Positions 16,019-26,438 of a DNA stretch of 34,598 nt are shown here, one piece after another; within the stretch, counting starts at the first letter, position 1, and every line of letters starts with the position of its first letter. A model generated the notes under the pieces. The model was not told where the DNA came from. It saw only the letters and a list, made by a program, of their open reading frames with translations, and did no database searches. Position numbers and translations under genes: made by a program. Source of the DNA: Trueperaceae bacterium (lineage in GTDB: Bacteria; Deinococcota; Deinococci; Deinococcales; Trueperaceae); the NCBI GenBank assembly GCA_036381035.1, contig DASVDQ010000073.1, positions 1 through 34,598 of the forward strand, read 5' to 3'.

Positions 16019-17737
16019 TCAGCCGTGCTCCCCGCCGCGCCGCTCCGCGAAGAAGCTCCTGAGCAGCCTGGCGCTCTCCTTCGCCAGCAGGCCGCCCTCG
16101 ACCGCCGGCAGGCGCTTGAAGGCGCCGGCGCGCAGGTCCACCACGCTGCCGAGCGCTCCCTCGCGCAGGTTGTCGGCCCCGTAGACGACGCGGGCGACGC
16201 GCGTCTGGAGGACGGCGCCGAAGCACATCGGGCACGGCTCCAGCGTCACGTAGAGCGTGGCGCCCTCGAGGCGGCGGTCGCCCGCGGACGCGGCGGCGCG
16301 CAGCGCCAGCACCTCGGCGTGGGCGCTGGGGTCGCCGTCCGCCTCCGTCCTGTTGCGGGCGGCGGCCAGCAGCTCGCCGTCCCTGACGACGGCCGCGCCC
16401 ACGGGCACCTCGCCGGCGGCCGCCGCCAGCTCGGCCTCCCGCAGCGCCACGCGCATCCAGTCGGCGTCGCCCTTGGCCGCGGTGTCGAGGAGGCCCGGCG
16501 ACGCCGCCAGGCCCTCGACCCAGAAGACCTCGCCGTCCGCGGCCAGCACGCGCAGGCGGTCGCGGTCCTCCCGGGGGACCTTGAGGTCGACGAGGAGGTC
16601 GGAGAGGAGCCTCGTGCCGCCGGAGAGGCGGACGCGGTCGCCGCGGCGACGTGTCCTGACCACCAGCGCGTCGCCGCGCTGCGCCGCGAGGTCCGCCAGC
16701 GCCTCGGGCCGCACCGGAGGCACGATCTCGCCGCCGAGGACCGCTGACATGTCGGCCGGGCCCCTGACCGCCACGGGGTCCCCGCGGGCCGGCGCGGTCC
16801 CCCTGGCGACGACCTCGAGCCGGCCGTAGGCCAGGCGCAGGACCTTGCCGCCCCCGACGTCGCGCCGCCAGGGCGCCGCGCGCTCCCCAGCGGACGCCCT
16901 GGCGACGGCCGCCACGGCCTCCTCGACGAGGTCGTGGCTCGGCACCGCGCCCGCCGCCTCGAGCAGGCCCGCCACCGCCGCGCGCTGCAGCCCGGGGCGC
17001 TCCCTGGCCAGCGCCGCGGCGCTGAGGCTCCGCGTGCCGAGGCGCTGCGCCGCCAGCGCCATGAGCGCGTCGCGCGCGTCGGCGATGCCCGCCGCGGTGC
17101 GGGCGAGAGCAGGGGCGGCGCGCGGGTAACGGGTCTCGAGGAGCGGCAGCACCTGGTGCCTCAGCCAGGCGCGCTCCTGGCCGAGCACGTCGAGGTTCGT
17201 CTCGTCCTCCCGCCACGCCTGGCCGATCCCGACCAGGTACTCCCGCAGCTCGGCGCGGCTCGCCCCCAGCAGGGGCCTGACGACGAGCCCGCGGCGCGGC
17301 GGGATGCCCGCCGGGAACGCGGTGCCGCGCAGGGCCTGGCGCAGGAACGTCTCCGCCTGGTCGTCGCGCGTGTGGGCCACGACGATGCCGTCGGCGCCGA
17401 GCTCCCCGGCCGCGCGGTGCAGGAACGCGTAGCGCACGCGCCTGGCGGCGTCCTCGAGGTTCCAGCCGCGCTCGCGCGCCACGGCGGCCACGTCCACGGT
17501 CGTCGCCGCCAGTCGCACGCCCAGGCCGTCGCAGAGCTCGGCCACGAACCGCGCGTCGTCCCCCGAGGTCGGTCGCAGGCGGTGGTCGACGTGCCCCGCC
17601 ACGACGTCGCGCCCCGCCTCGAGGAGCAGCCGCAGCGCCGCCACCGAGTCGGAGCCGCCCGAGACGGCGACGAGCCACCGCCTGCCGCCCGGCATCAGCT
17701 CGTCGAGGGCGGCCGTGATCAGCGCGACCAGGGACAC
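16019..17737 (-). CDS. TilS-TadA fusion: tRNA(Ile)-lysidine synthase / tRNA adenosine deaminase
   Basis: One continuous 572-residue frame joins two wobble-base enzymes. Residues 1 to about 420 are TilS: the PP-loop SGGSDS at 26-31, [19 protein letters not shown], and a C-terminal tRNA-binding domain containing [20 protein letters not shown]. TilS makes lysidine at C34 of tRNA-Ile(CAU). Residues about 423-572 are TadA: HAE at 473-475 and PCPMC with Cys502 and Cys505, the zinc and proton-shuttle residues of A34-to-inosine deaminases. The GTG at 17737 is chosen because a TANNNT box lies exactly six bases upstream; the upstream extension is unlike TilS. All catalytic motifs look intact in both halves. 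Confidence 0.92.
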   Translation of the reverse strand: MSLVALITAALDELMPGGRRWLVAVSGGSDSVAALRLLLEAGRDVVAGHVDHRLRPTSGDDARFVAELCDGLGVRLAATTVDVAAVARERGWNLEDAARRVRYAFLHRAAGELGADGIVVAHTRDDQAETFLRQALRGTAFPAGIPPRRGLVVRPLLGASRAELREYLVGIGQAWREDETNLDVLGQERAWLRHQVLPLLETRYPRAAPALARTAAGIADARDALMALAAQRLGTRSLSAAALARERPGLQRAAVAGLLEAAGAVPSHDLVEEAVAAVARASAGERAAPWRRDVGGGKVLRLAYGRLEVVARGTAPARGDPVAVRGPADMSAVLGGEIVPPVRPEALADLAAQRGDALVVRTRRRGDRVRLSGGTRLLSDLLVDLKVPREDRDRLRVLAADGEVFWVEGLAASPGLLDTAAKGDADWMRVALREAELAAAAGEVPVGAAVVRDGELLAAARNRTEADGDPSAHAEVLALRAAASAGDRRLEGATLYVTLEPCPMCFGAVLQTRVARVVYGADNLREGALGSVVDLRAGAFKRLPAVEGGLLAKESARLLRSFFAERRGGEHG

Positions 17738-17749
17738 CTGAGAACTGTA
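17738..17749 (-). promoter_or_regulatory. Leaderless-type promoter of tilS-tadA
   Basis: Minus-strand TACAGT (17749-17744), six bases (TCTCAG), then the GTG at 17737. This is the same TANNNT-N6-start geometry as aroC and deoB, here with a GTG start. Confidence 0.55.
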
Positions 17750-17885
17750 TCGCAGGGGCGCGCGGCGGCCTCGCCACCGCGAGGGCGCGCGGCGGGCCCT
17801 GCCGTCACCGTCCCCCGCCGCCGCGGGCGGCTGTCCCGGGCGCCCCCGCCGCGGCAGCCCACCGGACGGAGCCGCGCCCAGGACG

Positions 17886-17897
17886 TAAGCTCGGCCC
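17886..17897 (+). promoter_or_regulatory. Leaderless-type promoter of deoB
   Basis: TAAGCT at 17886-17891, six bases (CGGCCC), then the deoB ATG at 17898. No Shine-Dalgarno sequence. It is divergent from the tilS-tadA box 137 bp away. Confidence 0.6.
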
Positions 17898-19082
<1,185 letters not shown>

Positions 19083-19194
19083 GCGTGGAGACGCCCGCCA
19101 GGCCCGCGGTGCGCCGCGGCGCGCGTACGGCGACCTGACGCGCCGACGGGCGCCGCGGCGTCTCCGATGAGCCGCCAGGCGCCGCGCACGAGAA

Positions 19195-19220
19195 GAGGCG
19201 CGCCCCGCTGGACGCGCCTC
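19195..19220 (-). terminator. Terminator at the end of the ribosomal superoperon
   Basis: GAGGCGCG (19195-19202) pairs with CGCGCCTC (19213-19220) around a 10-nt loop. Read on the minus strand the stem is followed by TTCTCGT, a short pyrimidine-rich tract. It is 64 bp after the rplQ stop and could also act for deoB from the other side. A smaller hairpin GGGCC-TTCC-GGCCC (19235-19248) lies between it and rplQ. Confidence 0.55.
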
Positions 19221-19283
19221 GCTCTCGACAGATAGGGCCTTCCGGCCCGGTGCCGCCGCGACCCCTGGGGCCGCGTCAGCGGC

Positions 19284-19640
19284 TCACTCGGTGACGAGCT
19301 CCACGAGCGCCTCCTGGACGCCGTCGCCGCGGCGGGTCGTCAGCTTCAGGACCCGGGTGTAGCCGCCGGGTCGCTGCGCGTAGCGCGGGGCGATCTCGTT
19401 CATCAGCTTGCGCTGCACCTCGCGGTCGTGGATCTCGCGGGCGATGAGCCTGCGGGCGTGCAGGTCGCCGCCGCGGGCCGTGGTGATCAGCTTCTCGACG
19501 TACGGCTGGAGGTTCTTGGCCTTGGCCAGCGTGGTCTTGATGCGCCCGTGGCGCAGCAGCGCCGTCGCCTGGCTGCGGGCCAGGGCGACGCGGTGGCTGC
19601 TCGACCGGCTCAGCTTGCGGCCGCTTGAGAGGTGACGCAT
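19284..19640 (-). CDS. rplQ: 50S ribosomal protein L17
   Basis: 118 residues, the bacterial size. [17 protein letters not shown] is the family N-terminus and [20 protein letters not shown] the conserved C-terminal block. It binds 23S rRNA near the exit tunnel. Last gene of the alpha part of the superoperon, three bases after rpoA. Followed by terminator hairpins. Confidence 0.97.
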   Translation of the reverse strand: MRHLSSGRKLSRSSSHRVALARSQATALLRHGRIKTTLAKAKNLQPYVEKLITTARGGDLHARRLIAREIHDREVQRKLMNEIAPRYAQRPGGYTRVLKLTTRRGDGVQEALVELVTE

Positions 19641-19643
19641 GCT

Positions 19644-20588
<945 letters not shown>

Positions 20589-20628
20589 CTGTACCTCCTG
20601 GACTAGGCCTTCGAGGTTCACGCCGCTG

Positions 20629-21246
20629 TCAACGCGAGTAGTACTCGATGACCTGCAGCTCGTTGACGGGGACGACGATGTCCTCGCGAGCCGGGCGGTG
20701 CAGGAACCTGCCCTTGAGCGTCTCGGGGTCGAACTCGAGCCACGGGCTGAGCTTGCCGCGGCGGCGCTCCTCGACGTTGGCGCGGATCACCGGGTTCTTC
20801 TTGGCGCGCGGCGCGACCTCGATCTCGTCGCCGGGACGGAGGCGGTACGACGGGATGTCGACCCGCTTGCCGTTGACGAGGATGTGGCCGTGCGACACGA
20901 ACTGGCGCGCCTGGCGGCGCGTGTAGGCGATGCCGAGGCGGTAGACGACGTTGTCGAGCCTCGACTCGAGGAGCTGGAGGAACACGGAGCCCGTCGAGCC
21001 CTCGGCCTTGGCGGCCTCCTCGAACAGGTTCCGGAACTGCTTCTCGCTCATGTTGTAGTAGATGCGCAGCTTCTGCTTCTCGCGCAGGCGCACCCCGTAG
21101 TCGCTGGGCTTGCGGCGACGGCGCTGGCCGTGCTGCCCTGGCGGGTACGGGTGAGCCTCCATGTAGCGCTGGACCTTCGGCGTCTCGATGAGGTTCACGC
21201 CCTCGCGGCGGCAGAGCTTGACTACCGGTCCTCTGTAGCGACCCAT
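20629..21246 (-). CDS. rpsD: 30S ribosomal protein S4
   Basis: 205 residues. S4 nucleates 30S assembly by binding the 5' domain of 16S rRNA and in many bacteria represses the alpha operon. [16 protein letters not shown] is the N-terminus, and the S4 domain [20 protein letters not shown] is intact. Only one Cys (residue 12) remains in the N-terminal region, so this is the zinc-free form, unlike the four-Cys zinc form found in Thermus thermophilus. Confidence 0.97.
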   Translation of the reverse strand: MGRYRGPVVKLCRREGVNLIETPKVQRYMEAHPYPPGQHGQRRRRKPSDYGVRLREKQKLRIYYNMSEKQFRNLFEEAAKAEGSTGSVFLQLLESRLDNVVYRLGIAYTRRQARQFVSHGHILVNGKRVDIPSYRLRPGDEIEVAPRAKKNPVIRANVEERRRGKLSPWLEFDPETLKGRFLHRPAREDIVVPVNELQVIEYYSR

Positions 21247-21263
21247 GTCTCTCCTTCAGCTCC

Positions 21264-21659
21264 CTACGGGCGCTTCCGCTTGCGCGGCCGGCAGCCGTTG
21301 TGCGGGGTCGGGGTGTCGTCGATGATCGTGCGGACGTTCACGCCGGTGGCCTGGATCGACCTGATCGCCTGCTCGCGGCCCGAGCCGGTGCCGCGGATGA
21401 CGATGTCGACCTGCGAGATGCCCATGTTCTGGGCCTTGCGGGTCGCGTCGGCGGCGGCGAGCTGCGCGGCGTAAGGCGTGCCCTTCTTCGAGCCCTTGTA
21501 GCCGATCGAGCCGGCCGAGGACCAGGCCACGGTGTTGCCGTCCATGTCGGTGATCGTGACGATGGTGTTGTTGTACGAGGCGTGGATGAACGCCTTGCCC
21601 TCCGCGAGGTTGCGCTTGACCCGCTTCTTCGTGGTCTTGGTGGAGCCAGCCTTAGCCAT
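21264..21659 (-). CDS. rpsK: 30S ribosomal protein S11
   Basis: 131 residues. [19 protein letters not shown] and the C-terminal [16 protein letters not shown] are diagnostic. It forms the platform of the 30S subunit near the E-site mRNA path. Twelve bases after rpsM and 17 before rpsD, within the alpha operon. Confidence 0.97.
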   Translation of the reverse strand: MAKAGSTKTTKKRVKRNLAEGKAFIHASYNNTIVTITDMDGNTVAWSSAGSIGYKGSKKGTPYAAQLAAADATRKAQNMGISQVDIVIRGTGSGREQAIRSIQATGVNVRTIIDDTPTPHNGCRPRKRKRP

Positions 21660-21671
21660 GCTGCATCAGCC

Positions 21672-22052
21672 TCACTTCTTCGGCGCCTTCTTCTTGCCGG
21701 CCACGGTGCGGCGGGGGCCCTTGCGCGTCCGGGCGTTCGTCTTCGTCGACTGGCCGCGCACCGGCAGTCCGCGGCGGTGGCGCAGCCCGCGGTAGCAGCC
21801 GATGTCCATGAGCCTCTTGATGTTGAGCTGCACCTCGCGGCGCAGGTCGCCCTCGACCTTGTACTCGCGGTCGATGATCTCGCGGAGGCGCCCCACCTCG
21901 ACCTCGGTGAGGTCCTTGACCCGCGTGTCCGGGTCCACCTGCGCCTTGGCGAGGATGTCCCGCGAGCGGGACCAGCCGATGCCGTAGATGTACGGCAGCG
22001 CCGCTTCCACGCGCTTCTCGCGCGGGAGGTCGACCCCTGCGATCCTAGCCAT
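21672..22052 (-). CDS. rpsM: 30S ribosomal protein S13
   Basis: 126 residues. [20 protein letters not shown] at the N-terminus and the basic tail [20 protein letters not shown] identify S13, a head protein contacting the P-site tRNA and the B1 intersubunit bridges. Eight bases after rpmJ. Confidence 0.97.
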   Translation of the reverse strand: MARIAGVDLPREKRVEAALPYIYGIGWSRSRDILAKAQVDPDTRVKDLTEVEVGRLREIIDREYKVEGDLRREVQLNIKRLMDIGCYRGLRHRRGLPVRGQSTKTNARTRKGPRRTVAGKKKAPKK

Positions 22053-22060
22053 GCCTCACC

Positions 22061-22177
22061 TCACCCCTGCCTCTGCTTGTGCTTCGGGTTCACGCTGCAG
22101 ATCACGTAGACCCGTCCGTGCCGGCGGATGACCTTGCACTTGTCGCACATGGGTTTGACGGATGCCCGCACCTTCAT
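22061..22177 (-). CDS. rpmJ: 50S ribosomal protein L36 (zinc-binding form)
   Basis: A 38-residue protein that binds 23S rRNA as a zinc ribbon. It begins [20 protein letters not shown] and ends [10 protein letters not shown]. The ligands Cys11, Cys14, Cys27 and His33 are present, so this is the C+ (zinc) type. Its ATG shares one base with the TGA of an upstream 24-codon mini-ORF (TGATG) that copies its first seven codons exactly. There is no strong ribosome binding site directly before it, so coupling to the mini-ORF chain may drive translation. It occupies the standard infA-rpmJ-rpsM position. Confidence 0.96.
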   Translation of the reverse strand: MKVRASVKPMCDKCKVIRRHGRVYVICSVNPKHKQRQG

Positions 22178-22251
22178 CAGTACGCCCCCGAGACGTGCGC
22201 GCACTTGTCGCACGCGTTCACTTGCGGTTCGACGGATGCCCGCACCTTCAT
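22177..22251 (-). CDS. 24-residue L36-N-terminus-like mini-ORF (proximal copy)
   Basis: ATG 22251 to TGA 22177-22179. It begins [10 protein letters not shown], identical to L36 in its first seven residues, contains a CDKC zinc-knuckle half at residues 14-17, and stops after 24 codons. Its ATG overlaps the TGA of the distal mini-ORF, and its TGA overlaps the rpmJ ATG (TGATG at both ends). Only a GGGGG run serves as a possible ribosome binding site. It may be a translated coupling peptide or a non-functional duplicate. Confidence 0.45.
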   Translation of the reverse strand: MKVRASVEPQVNACDKCAHVSGAY

Positions 22252-22325
22252 CAGTACGCCCCCGAGACGTGCGCGCACTTGTCGCACGCGTTCACTTGCG
22301 GTTCGACGGATGCCCTGACCTTCAT
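22251..22325 (-). CDS. 24-residue L36-N-terminus-like mini-ORF (distal copy)
   Basis: ATG 22325 lies nine bases after the infA stop, with an AGGAG ribosome binding site formed across that stop (spacer of five). The encoded peptide is identical to the proximal copy. Its two DNA differences, GTC AGG instead of GTG CGG for Val-Arg, are both synonymous. The TGA overlaps the next ATG. It has the best initiation signal of the chain and so is the likely ribosome entry point for the mini-ORFs and rpmJ. Confidence 0.5.
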   Translation of the reverse strand: MKVRASVEPQVNACDKCAHVSGAY

Positions 22326-22333
22326 CCCGACTC

Positions 22334-22603
22334 CTACTTGCGGTAGACGATGCGACCCTTCTCCGGGTCGTACGTGCTGATCTCGACGACCACCCTGTCG
22401 CCAGGGAGGATCCTGATGTAATGGCGCCGCATCTTGCCCCCTACGTGGGCAAGGATCTCGGGACCGGCGTCCAGCTGGACCAAGAAGGTCGTGTTGGGAC
22501 GCGCTTCCAGGACCACGCCTTCCGTGCGGATCGTGTCTTGGGTCGTCTCTTCCTGACGGTTCTCGCGTGGCGGCCTGGGGGGACCCGAGCGTCTACGCGC
22601 CAT
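22334..22603 (-). CDS. infA: Translation initiation factor IF-1 with N-terminal extension
   Basis: 89 residues; IF-1 is usually about 72. The OB-fold core begins at [18 protein letters not shown] and ends EKGRIVYRK. About 18 extra Arg/Pro/Gln/Glu-rich residues ([19 protein letters not shown]) precede it. ATG 22603 has a strong AGGAGGT ribosome binding site, so the extension is real. IF-1 blocks the A site during initiation. It overlaps the end of map by 11 bp. A much longer upstream extension of the frame is rejected. Confidence 0.96.
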   Translation of the reverse strand: MARRRSGPPRPPRENRQEETTQDTIRTEGVVLEARPNTTFLVQLDAGPEILAHVGGKMRRHYIRILPGDRVVVEISTYDPEKGRIVYRK

Positions 22604-23393
22604 GTACACCTCCTGTGTGGGCGGCCGCCTCGTCTCTCCCCCCGGCGGCTCGCCGTTCCGTGAGCACCCATGGACCGTCCTCCGTGATGGCCACGGTGTG
22701 CTCGAAGTGCGCCGCCAGGGAGCCGTTCTCCGTGTAAGCGGTCCAGCCGTCGTCGGCGACGAGCACGCGGGTGCGGCTCTGAGCCACCATGGGCTCGATC
22801 GCCAGGACGAGGCCGGGACGGAGCACGGGTCCCGTGCCGGCACGACCGAAGTTGGGCACCTCGGGAGGCTCGTGGAGGTCACGGCCGATGCCGTGGCCGA
22901 CGAACTCCCTCACTACCCAGAAGCCAGCCCCCTCGACGACGTCCTGGATGGCCGCGGAGACGTCGCCGAGACGAGCTCCCGCCTGCGCGGCGGCGATACC
23001 GGCGTATAGTGACCGCTCGGTCGCCTCGAGCAGGCGCTGTGTCTCGACAGGGACCGTCCCGATCGCGTAGGTACGCGCCATGTCGGCGGCGTATCCGCGG
23101 TAGAACGTCCCGATGTCGACCGAAACGATGTCTCCGTCCTTCAGCGGCTCGTCCGTGGGGAACCCGTGGACGACCACCTCGTTGACGGAGGTGCAGAGCG
23201 TGGCGGGGAAGCCGTTGTAGCCCTTGTAGGCGGGCTTCCCGCCGCGCGAGAGTATAGCATCCTCGGCTACCCTATCGAGCTCCGCGGTCGACACGCCCAC
23301 GCGCAGCGCCGACTCCACGGCCTCGAGGGCCGCGCTGTTGATGGCGCAGGCCTCGGCCATGACCTCGAGCTCGGCGCGGCGCTTGAGTATCAC
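22593..23393 (-). CDS. map: Methionine aminopeptidase, type I
   Basis: This enzyme removes N-terminal Met from nascent proteins using a dimetal centre. 266 residues, without the N-terminal zinc finger. [20 protein letters not shown] carries the two metal-binding Asp residues, [20 protein letters not shown] the His, and LAIEP and [11 protein letters not shown] the two Glu residues. GTG 23393 overlaps the adk stop (GTGA). The start is a little upstream of the conserved region and could be a few codons later. Canonical position between adk and infA. Confidence 0.95.
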   Translation of the reverse strand: MILKRRAELEVMAEACAINSAALEAVESALRVGVSTAELDRVAEDAILSRGGKPAYKGYNGFPATLCTSVNEVVVHGFPTDEPLKDGDIVSVDIGTFYRGYAADMARTYAIGTVPVETQRLLEATERSLYAGIAAAQAGARLGDVSAAIQDVVEGAGFWVVREFVGHGIGRDLHEPPEVPNFGRAGTGPVLRPGLVLAIEPMVAQSRTRVLVADDGWTAYTENGSLAAHFEHTVAITEDGPWVLTERRAAGGRDEAAAHTGGVHGA

Positions 23394-23980
23394 GCGCTCA
23401 CACCGTCCAGGACCTGCGCGATGCGCTCGTGGACCTCGTCCTCGGTACCCACGCCGTTGACCCTGTGCAGCTTGCCCTCCGCGCGGTAGTAGTCGAGGAG
23501 CGGCCTCGTCTGCTCCTGGTAGACCTGCATGCGCGTCCTGATGGTGTCCTCGTTGTCGTCGCTGCGCCCCTCGGCGGCGGCGCGACCCATGAGGCGCCGC
23601 ACCAGCTCCTCGGAGTCGACGGAGAGGACGATCACGGCGTCGATGGGAGCGCCCAGCTCCTTGAGCATCGCGTCGAGCGCCTTGGCCTGGCCGGTCGTCC
23701 GCGGGAAGCCGTCGAGCAGCACGCGCACCGGGTCCATCCGCGAGAGCTCGTCGCGCACCATGGCGACGATGAGATCGTCGGGGACCAGCACGCCCTCGTC
23801 CATCAGGCTCTTCGCGCGCAGGCCCAGCTCGGTGCCGCGCCTGACGTGGTCGCGCAGCATCTCGCCGGTCGAGAGCTTCGTCAGGCCGCGGGACGCGGCG
23901 AGCTTCGCCGCCTGGGTGCCCTTCCCGGCTCCGGGAGGGCCCATGAGCAGTACGACGGTCGGCTCGGAGGGGTGCGCCAC
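23390..23980 (-). CDS. adk: Adenylate kinase (short-LID form)
   Basis: This enzyme interconverts ATP + AMP with 2 ADP. 196 residues. The P-loop is GPPGAGKGTQ, STGEMLRDHV lines the AMP site, and LLDGFPRT is conserved. The LID segment between GRAAAEGRSDDNEDTIRTR and MQVYQEQT is short and has no zinc cysteines. The GTG start directly follows the secY TAG, with GGGAGG eight bases upstream. Coupled to map by GTGA. Confidence 0.96.
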   Translation of the reverse strand: MAHPSEPTVVLLMGPPGAGKGTQAAKLAASRGLTKLSTGEMLRDHVRRGTELGLRAKSLMDEGVLVPDDLIVAMVRDELSRMDPVRVLLDGFPRTTGQAKALDAMLKELGAPIDAVIVLSVDSEELVRRLMGRAAAEGRSDDNEDTIRTRMQVYQEQTRPLLDYYRAEGKLHRVNGVGTEDEVHERIAQVLDGVSA

Positions 23981-25297
23981 CTAGAAGCGCCTCCCGCGTC
24001 CGCGGATGCGTCCGCGCTGCACGAAGCCCTCGTAGTGGCGCATCATCAGCTGCGACTCGAGCTGCCGCAGGGTGTCGAGCGCGACGCCGACCATGATCAG
24101 CAGGCCGGTGCCGGAGAAGGCGAAGGACAGCTGCGCCGAGCCGGTGATCCAGGCGAAGACCTGGGGCAGCGCGTTGACGGCGCCGAGGAACAGGGCGCCC
24201 CACAGGGTGATGCGGGTCGTGATGCGCGTGAGGTGCTCGGTGGTCGGCTGGCCCGGACGCACGCCGGGCACGAAGCCGCCGTACTCGCGGAGGTTCTCCG
24301 AGATGCGCTTCGGGTCGAACGACACCTGCGTGTAGAAGTACGTGAACGCGATGATCAGCAGGGTGCTCACGAGCAGGCCCTGCCACTGGCCGGGGTTGAA
24401 CCAGTTCCCCAGGTTCTGCATCCACACGATGTTGGGGAACGCCCCCAGGATCGTCTGCGGGAGCACCAGGATCGCCACGGCGAAGATGATGGGGATCACG
24501 CCGGCGGCGTTGAGGCGCAGCGGGATGTAGGTGGACTGACCGCCCATCACCTTGCGCCCCACGACCTTCCGCGCGTACTGCACGGGTATGCGGCGCTCGG
24601 ACTGCTGCACCAGCACCATGCCGGCGATCGCGGCGACGAGCAGCACGAAGTAGATGAGCAGGCCGAAGACGTTGGCCTCGCCGGTGCCGATGAGCGCGAG
24701 CTGCTGGCCCAGCGCGCCGGGGAACGACGCGACGATGCCGGCGTAGATGATCAGCGAGATGCCGTTGCCCACGCCGTACTCGGTGATCTTCTCGCCCAGC
24801 CACATCACGATGGAGATGCCGGCGACCTGCGTGACGAGGACGACGAACCAGAAGAAGGGCCCGTTGCTCCAGCCGACCTTCAGCGCGCCGGACGGCCCCA
24901 GCAGCGCCACGGCGAGGAACAGCGCCTGGACGGCGCCGAGCGCCGTGGCCCCGAGGCGCGTGTACTGCGTGATCTTGCGGCGGCCTTCCTCGCCCTCGCG
25001 CGCCAGCCGCTCGAGCGGCGGGTACATCGAGGTGAGGAGCTGGATGATGATGCTCGCCGTGATGTAGGGGACGACCCCCAGCGCGGCGATCGAGAAGACC
25101 TCGAAGTTCCCGCCCGAGATGAAGTTCAGCAGCGAGAAGATGTCGCTCGAGAGCACGCCCCCCTGCAGGGCGTCGATGTCGACGCCCGGCGTGGGGATGT
25201 GCACCATCAAGCGGTAGGCGCCCAGCAGCCCGATCGTGACGAGGAGCTTCCTCCTCAGGTCGGGGATGACGAGGGCGTTGCGGAAGGCCTGGAGCAT
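23981..25297 (-). CDS. secY: Protein translocase subunit SecY
   Basis: Channel-forming subunit of the SecYEG translocon, 438 residues with ten predicted membrane helices. Recognisable blocks are LGVVPYITASIIIQLLT, the cytosolic loop around AREGEEGRRKITQYTRLG, and QSERRIPVQYARKVVGRKV with the conserved Arg of the ribosome-binding loop. The C-terminal tail is unusually Arg/Gly-rich (RGRIRGRGRRF). Three bases after rplO. Confidence 0.97.
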   Translation of the reverse strand: MLQAFRNALVIPDLRRKLLVTIGLLGAYRLMVHIPTPGVDIDALQGGVLSSDIFSLLNFISGGNFEVFSIAALGVVPYITASIIIQLLTSMYPPLERLAREGEEGRRKITQYTRLGATALGAVQALFLAVALLGPSGALKVGWSNGPFFWFVVLVTQVAGISIVMWLGEKITEYGVGNGISLIIYAGIVASFPGALGQQLALIGTGEANVFGLLIYFVLLVAAIAGMVLVQQSERRIPVQYARKVVGRKVMGGQSTYIPLRLNAAGVIPIIFAVAILVLPQTILGAFPNIVWMQNLGNWFNPGQWQGLLVSTLLIIAFTYFYTQVSFDPKRISENLREYGGFVPGVRPGQPTTEHLTRITTRITLWGALFLGAVNALPQVFAWITGSAQLSFAFSGTGLLIMVGVALDTLRQLESQLMMRHYEGFVQRGRIRGRGRRF

Positions 25298-25300
25298 CGG

Positions 25301-25792
25301 CTAGCTCTCCTCGGACCCGTCGGCGGAGCCCGCCGGCTCCTCGGCCTCGCCCTCCGGCAGCACCAGCGTGCCGCCGGCGGCGGCGACCGCCTCGGCGGCG
25401 GCGCGCGAGGCCTGGTCGACGCGGATCGTCAGGCCCTTCACCTCGAGCGCGCCGTCGCCGAGGAGCTTCACGGGGTGGTCGGCGCGCCGCACGAGCCCGC
25501 GCGCCTTCAGCGCGACGGCGTCGACCTCGTCGCCCGCGGCGAAGACGTTGAGGTCGCCGACGTTCACGACCTGCAGCGGCGCCTTGGGGCGGGTGAACCC
25601 GCGCTTGGGCAGGCGCATGATCAGCCGCGAGCGTCCGCCTTCCCAGCCCGCGCCGCCGCTGTAGCCGGAGCGGCTCTTCTGGCCCTTCTGCCCGCGTCCG
25701 GCGGTCTTGCCCCGGCCGCTGCCCACGCCGCGGCCGACGCGCTTGCGGGCCTTCTTCGCCCCCGGCGCCGGCCGTAGTTCGTTGAGCTTCAC
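25301..25792 (-). CDS. rplO: 50S ribosomal protein L15
   Basis: 163 residues. The start [20 protein letters not shown] and the glycine-rich SGRGKTAGRGQKGQKSR are diagnostic. GTG 25792 overlaps the rpmD stop (GTGA) and gives the family N-terminus; a frame four codons longer is rejected. The C-terminus carries an acidic extension (EGEAEEPAGSADGSEES), about 15 residues beyond the usual end. Confidence 0.96.
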   Translation of the reverse strand: MKLNELRPAPGAKKARKRVGRGVGSGRGKTAGRGQKGQKSRSGYSGGAGWEGGRSRLIMRLPKRGFTRPKAPLQVVNVGDLNVFAAGDEVDAVALKARGLVRRADHPVKLLGDGALEVKGLTIRVDQASRAAAEAVAAAGGTLVLPEGEAEEPAGSADGSEES

Positions 25793-25968
25793 TTGCCCTC
25801 CCACCCTTCTATGTCGAGAAGGTAGGCGACCTTCCTGAGCATCCCGCGGGTGCTGGGGTCGTCCTTCACCTCGCGGGAGTCGCCGGTCTTCCGCAGGCCC
25901 AGCGCCCGCACGGTCGCGCGCTGGTCCTTGGGCACGCCGATGAGGCTCCTGCGCAGCGTGACCTTCAT
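25789..25968 (-). CDS. rpmD: 50S ribosomal protein L30
   Basis: A 59-residue protein read from ATG 25968 to TGA 25789-25791: [20 protein letters not shown], then [20 protein letters not shown]. This is a clear L30. It overlaps the rpsE stop (ATGA) and the rplO start (GTGA), the standard rpsE-rpmD-rplO order. Confidence 0.97.
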   Translation of the reverse strand: MKVTLRRSLIGVPKDQRATVRALGLRKTGDSREVKDDPSTRGMLRKVAYLLDIEGWEGK

Positions 25969-26438
25969 CGCGCCGACTCCCGCTCCCGCTTGGCCTCCTC
26001 GTAGGTCTTGAGCTGCTTGAGGCCCTCCATCACGGCGTAGGCGACGTTCGTCTGGTTGCGGGAGCCCAGCTCCTTGGTGAGGAGGTTGCGGTAGCCCGCG
26101 AGCTCGACGATCGCGCGCGGCACGCTGCCGGCGATCACGCCGGTGCCGGCGCCGGCGGGCTTGAGCAGCACGCGGCTGGTGCCGTGCTCGCCCACTACCT
26201 CGTGCGGGATCGTGCCGGGCTCGGCGATCGGCACGCGGATGATGTTGCGGCGCGCCACGTACTGGCCCTTCTGCACGGCGACCGGCACCTCGCGGGCCTT
26301 GCCGAGGCCGAGGCCGACGCGGCCGTTGCGGTCGCCGATGACGACCATCGCGCCGAAGCGGAACCGCCTGCCGCCCTTGTAGGTCTTGGCGGTGCGGCGG
26401 ATGAAGATGACCTTGTCTTCGAAGTCGGTGTCAGCCAT
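25965..26438 (-). CDS. rpsE: 30S ribosomal protein S5
   Basis: 157 residues. [20 protein letters not shown] and [20 protein letters not shown] are the conserved double-stranded-RNA-binding and C-terminal blocks. S5 contributes to decoding accuracy and mRNA helicase activity. Its ATG overlaps the rplR stop (TGATG). Confidence 0.97.
   Translation of the reverse strand: MADTDFEDKVIFIRRTAKTYKGGRRFRFGAMVVIGDRNGRVGLGLGKAREVPVAVQKGQYVARRNIIRVPIAEPGTIPHEVVGEHGTSRVLLKPAGAGTGVIAGSVPRAIVELAGYRNLLTKELGSRNQTNVAYAVMEGLKQLKTYEEAKRERESAR

Larger units (their letters stand above)
22157..22325. repeat. 74-bp tandem repeats before rpmJ (two full copies plus a partial)
   Basis: Bases 22157-22230 and 22231-22304 are identical over 74 bp; 22305-22325 is the start of a third copy with two substitutions. 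The first copy includes the first codons of rpmJ itself, so the array grew from the rpmJ 5' end. Each unit carries one complete 24-codon ORF on the minus strand, with stop and next start overlapping at the unit junction. Confidence 0.95.

Noticed and set aside
22157-22325. The 74-bp repeats as a CRISPR array or mobile element
   Set aside because: The units are contiguous with no spacers, no cas genes or terminal repeats are present, and the unit derives from the rpmJ 5' end.
22334-22882. A 182-codon frame extending infA upstream into map
   Set aside because: The IF-1 start at 22603 has a strong ribosome binding site, and the extension is antiparallel in character to map coding sequence without IF-1 similarity.
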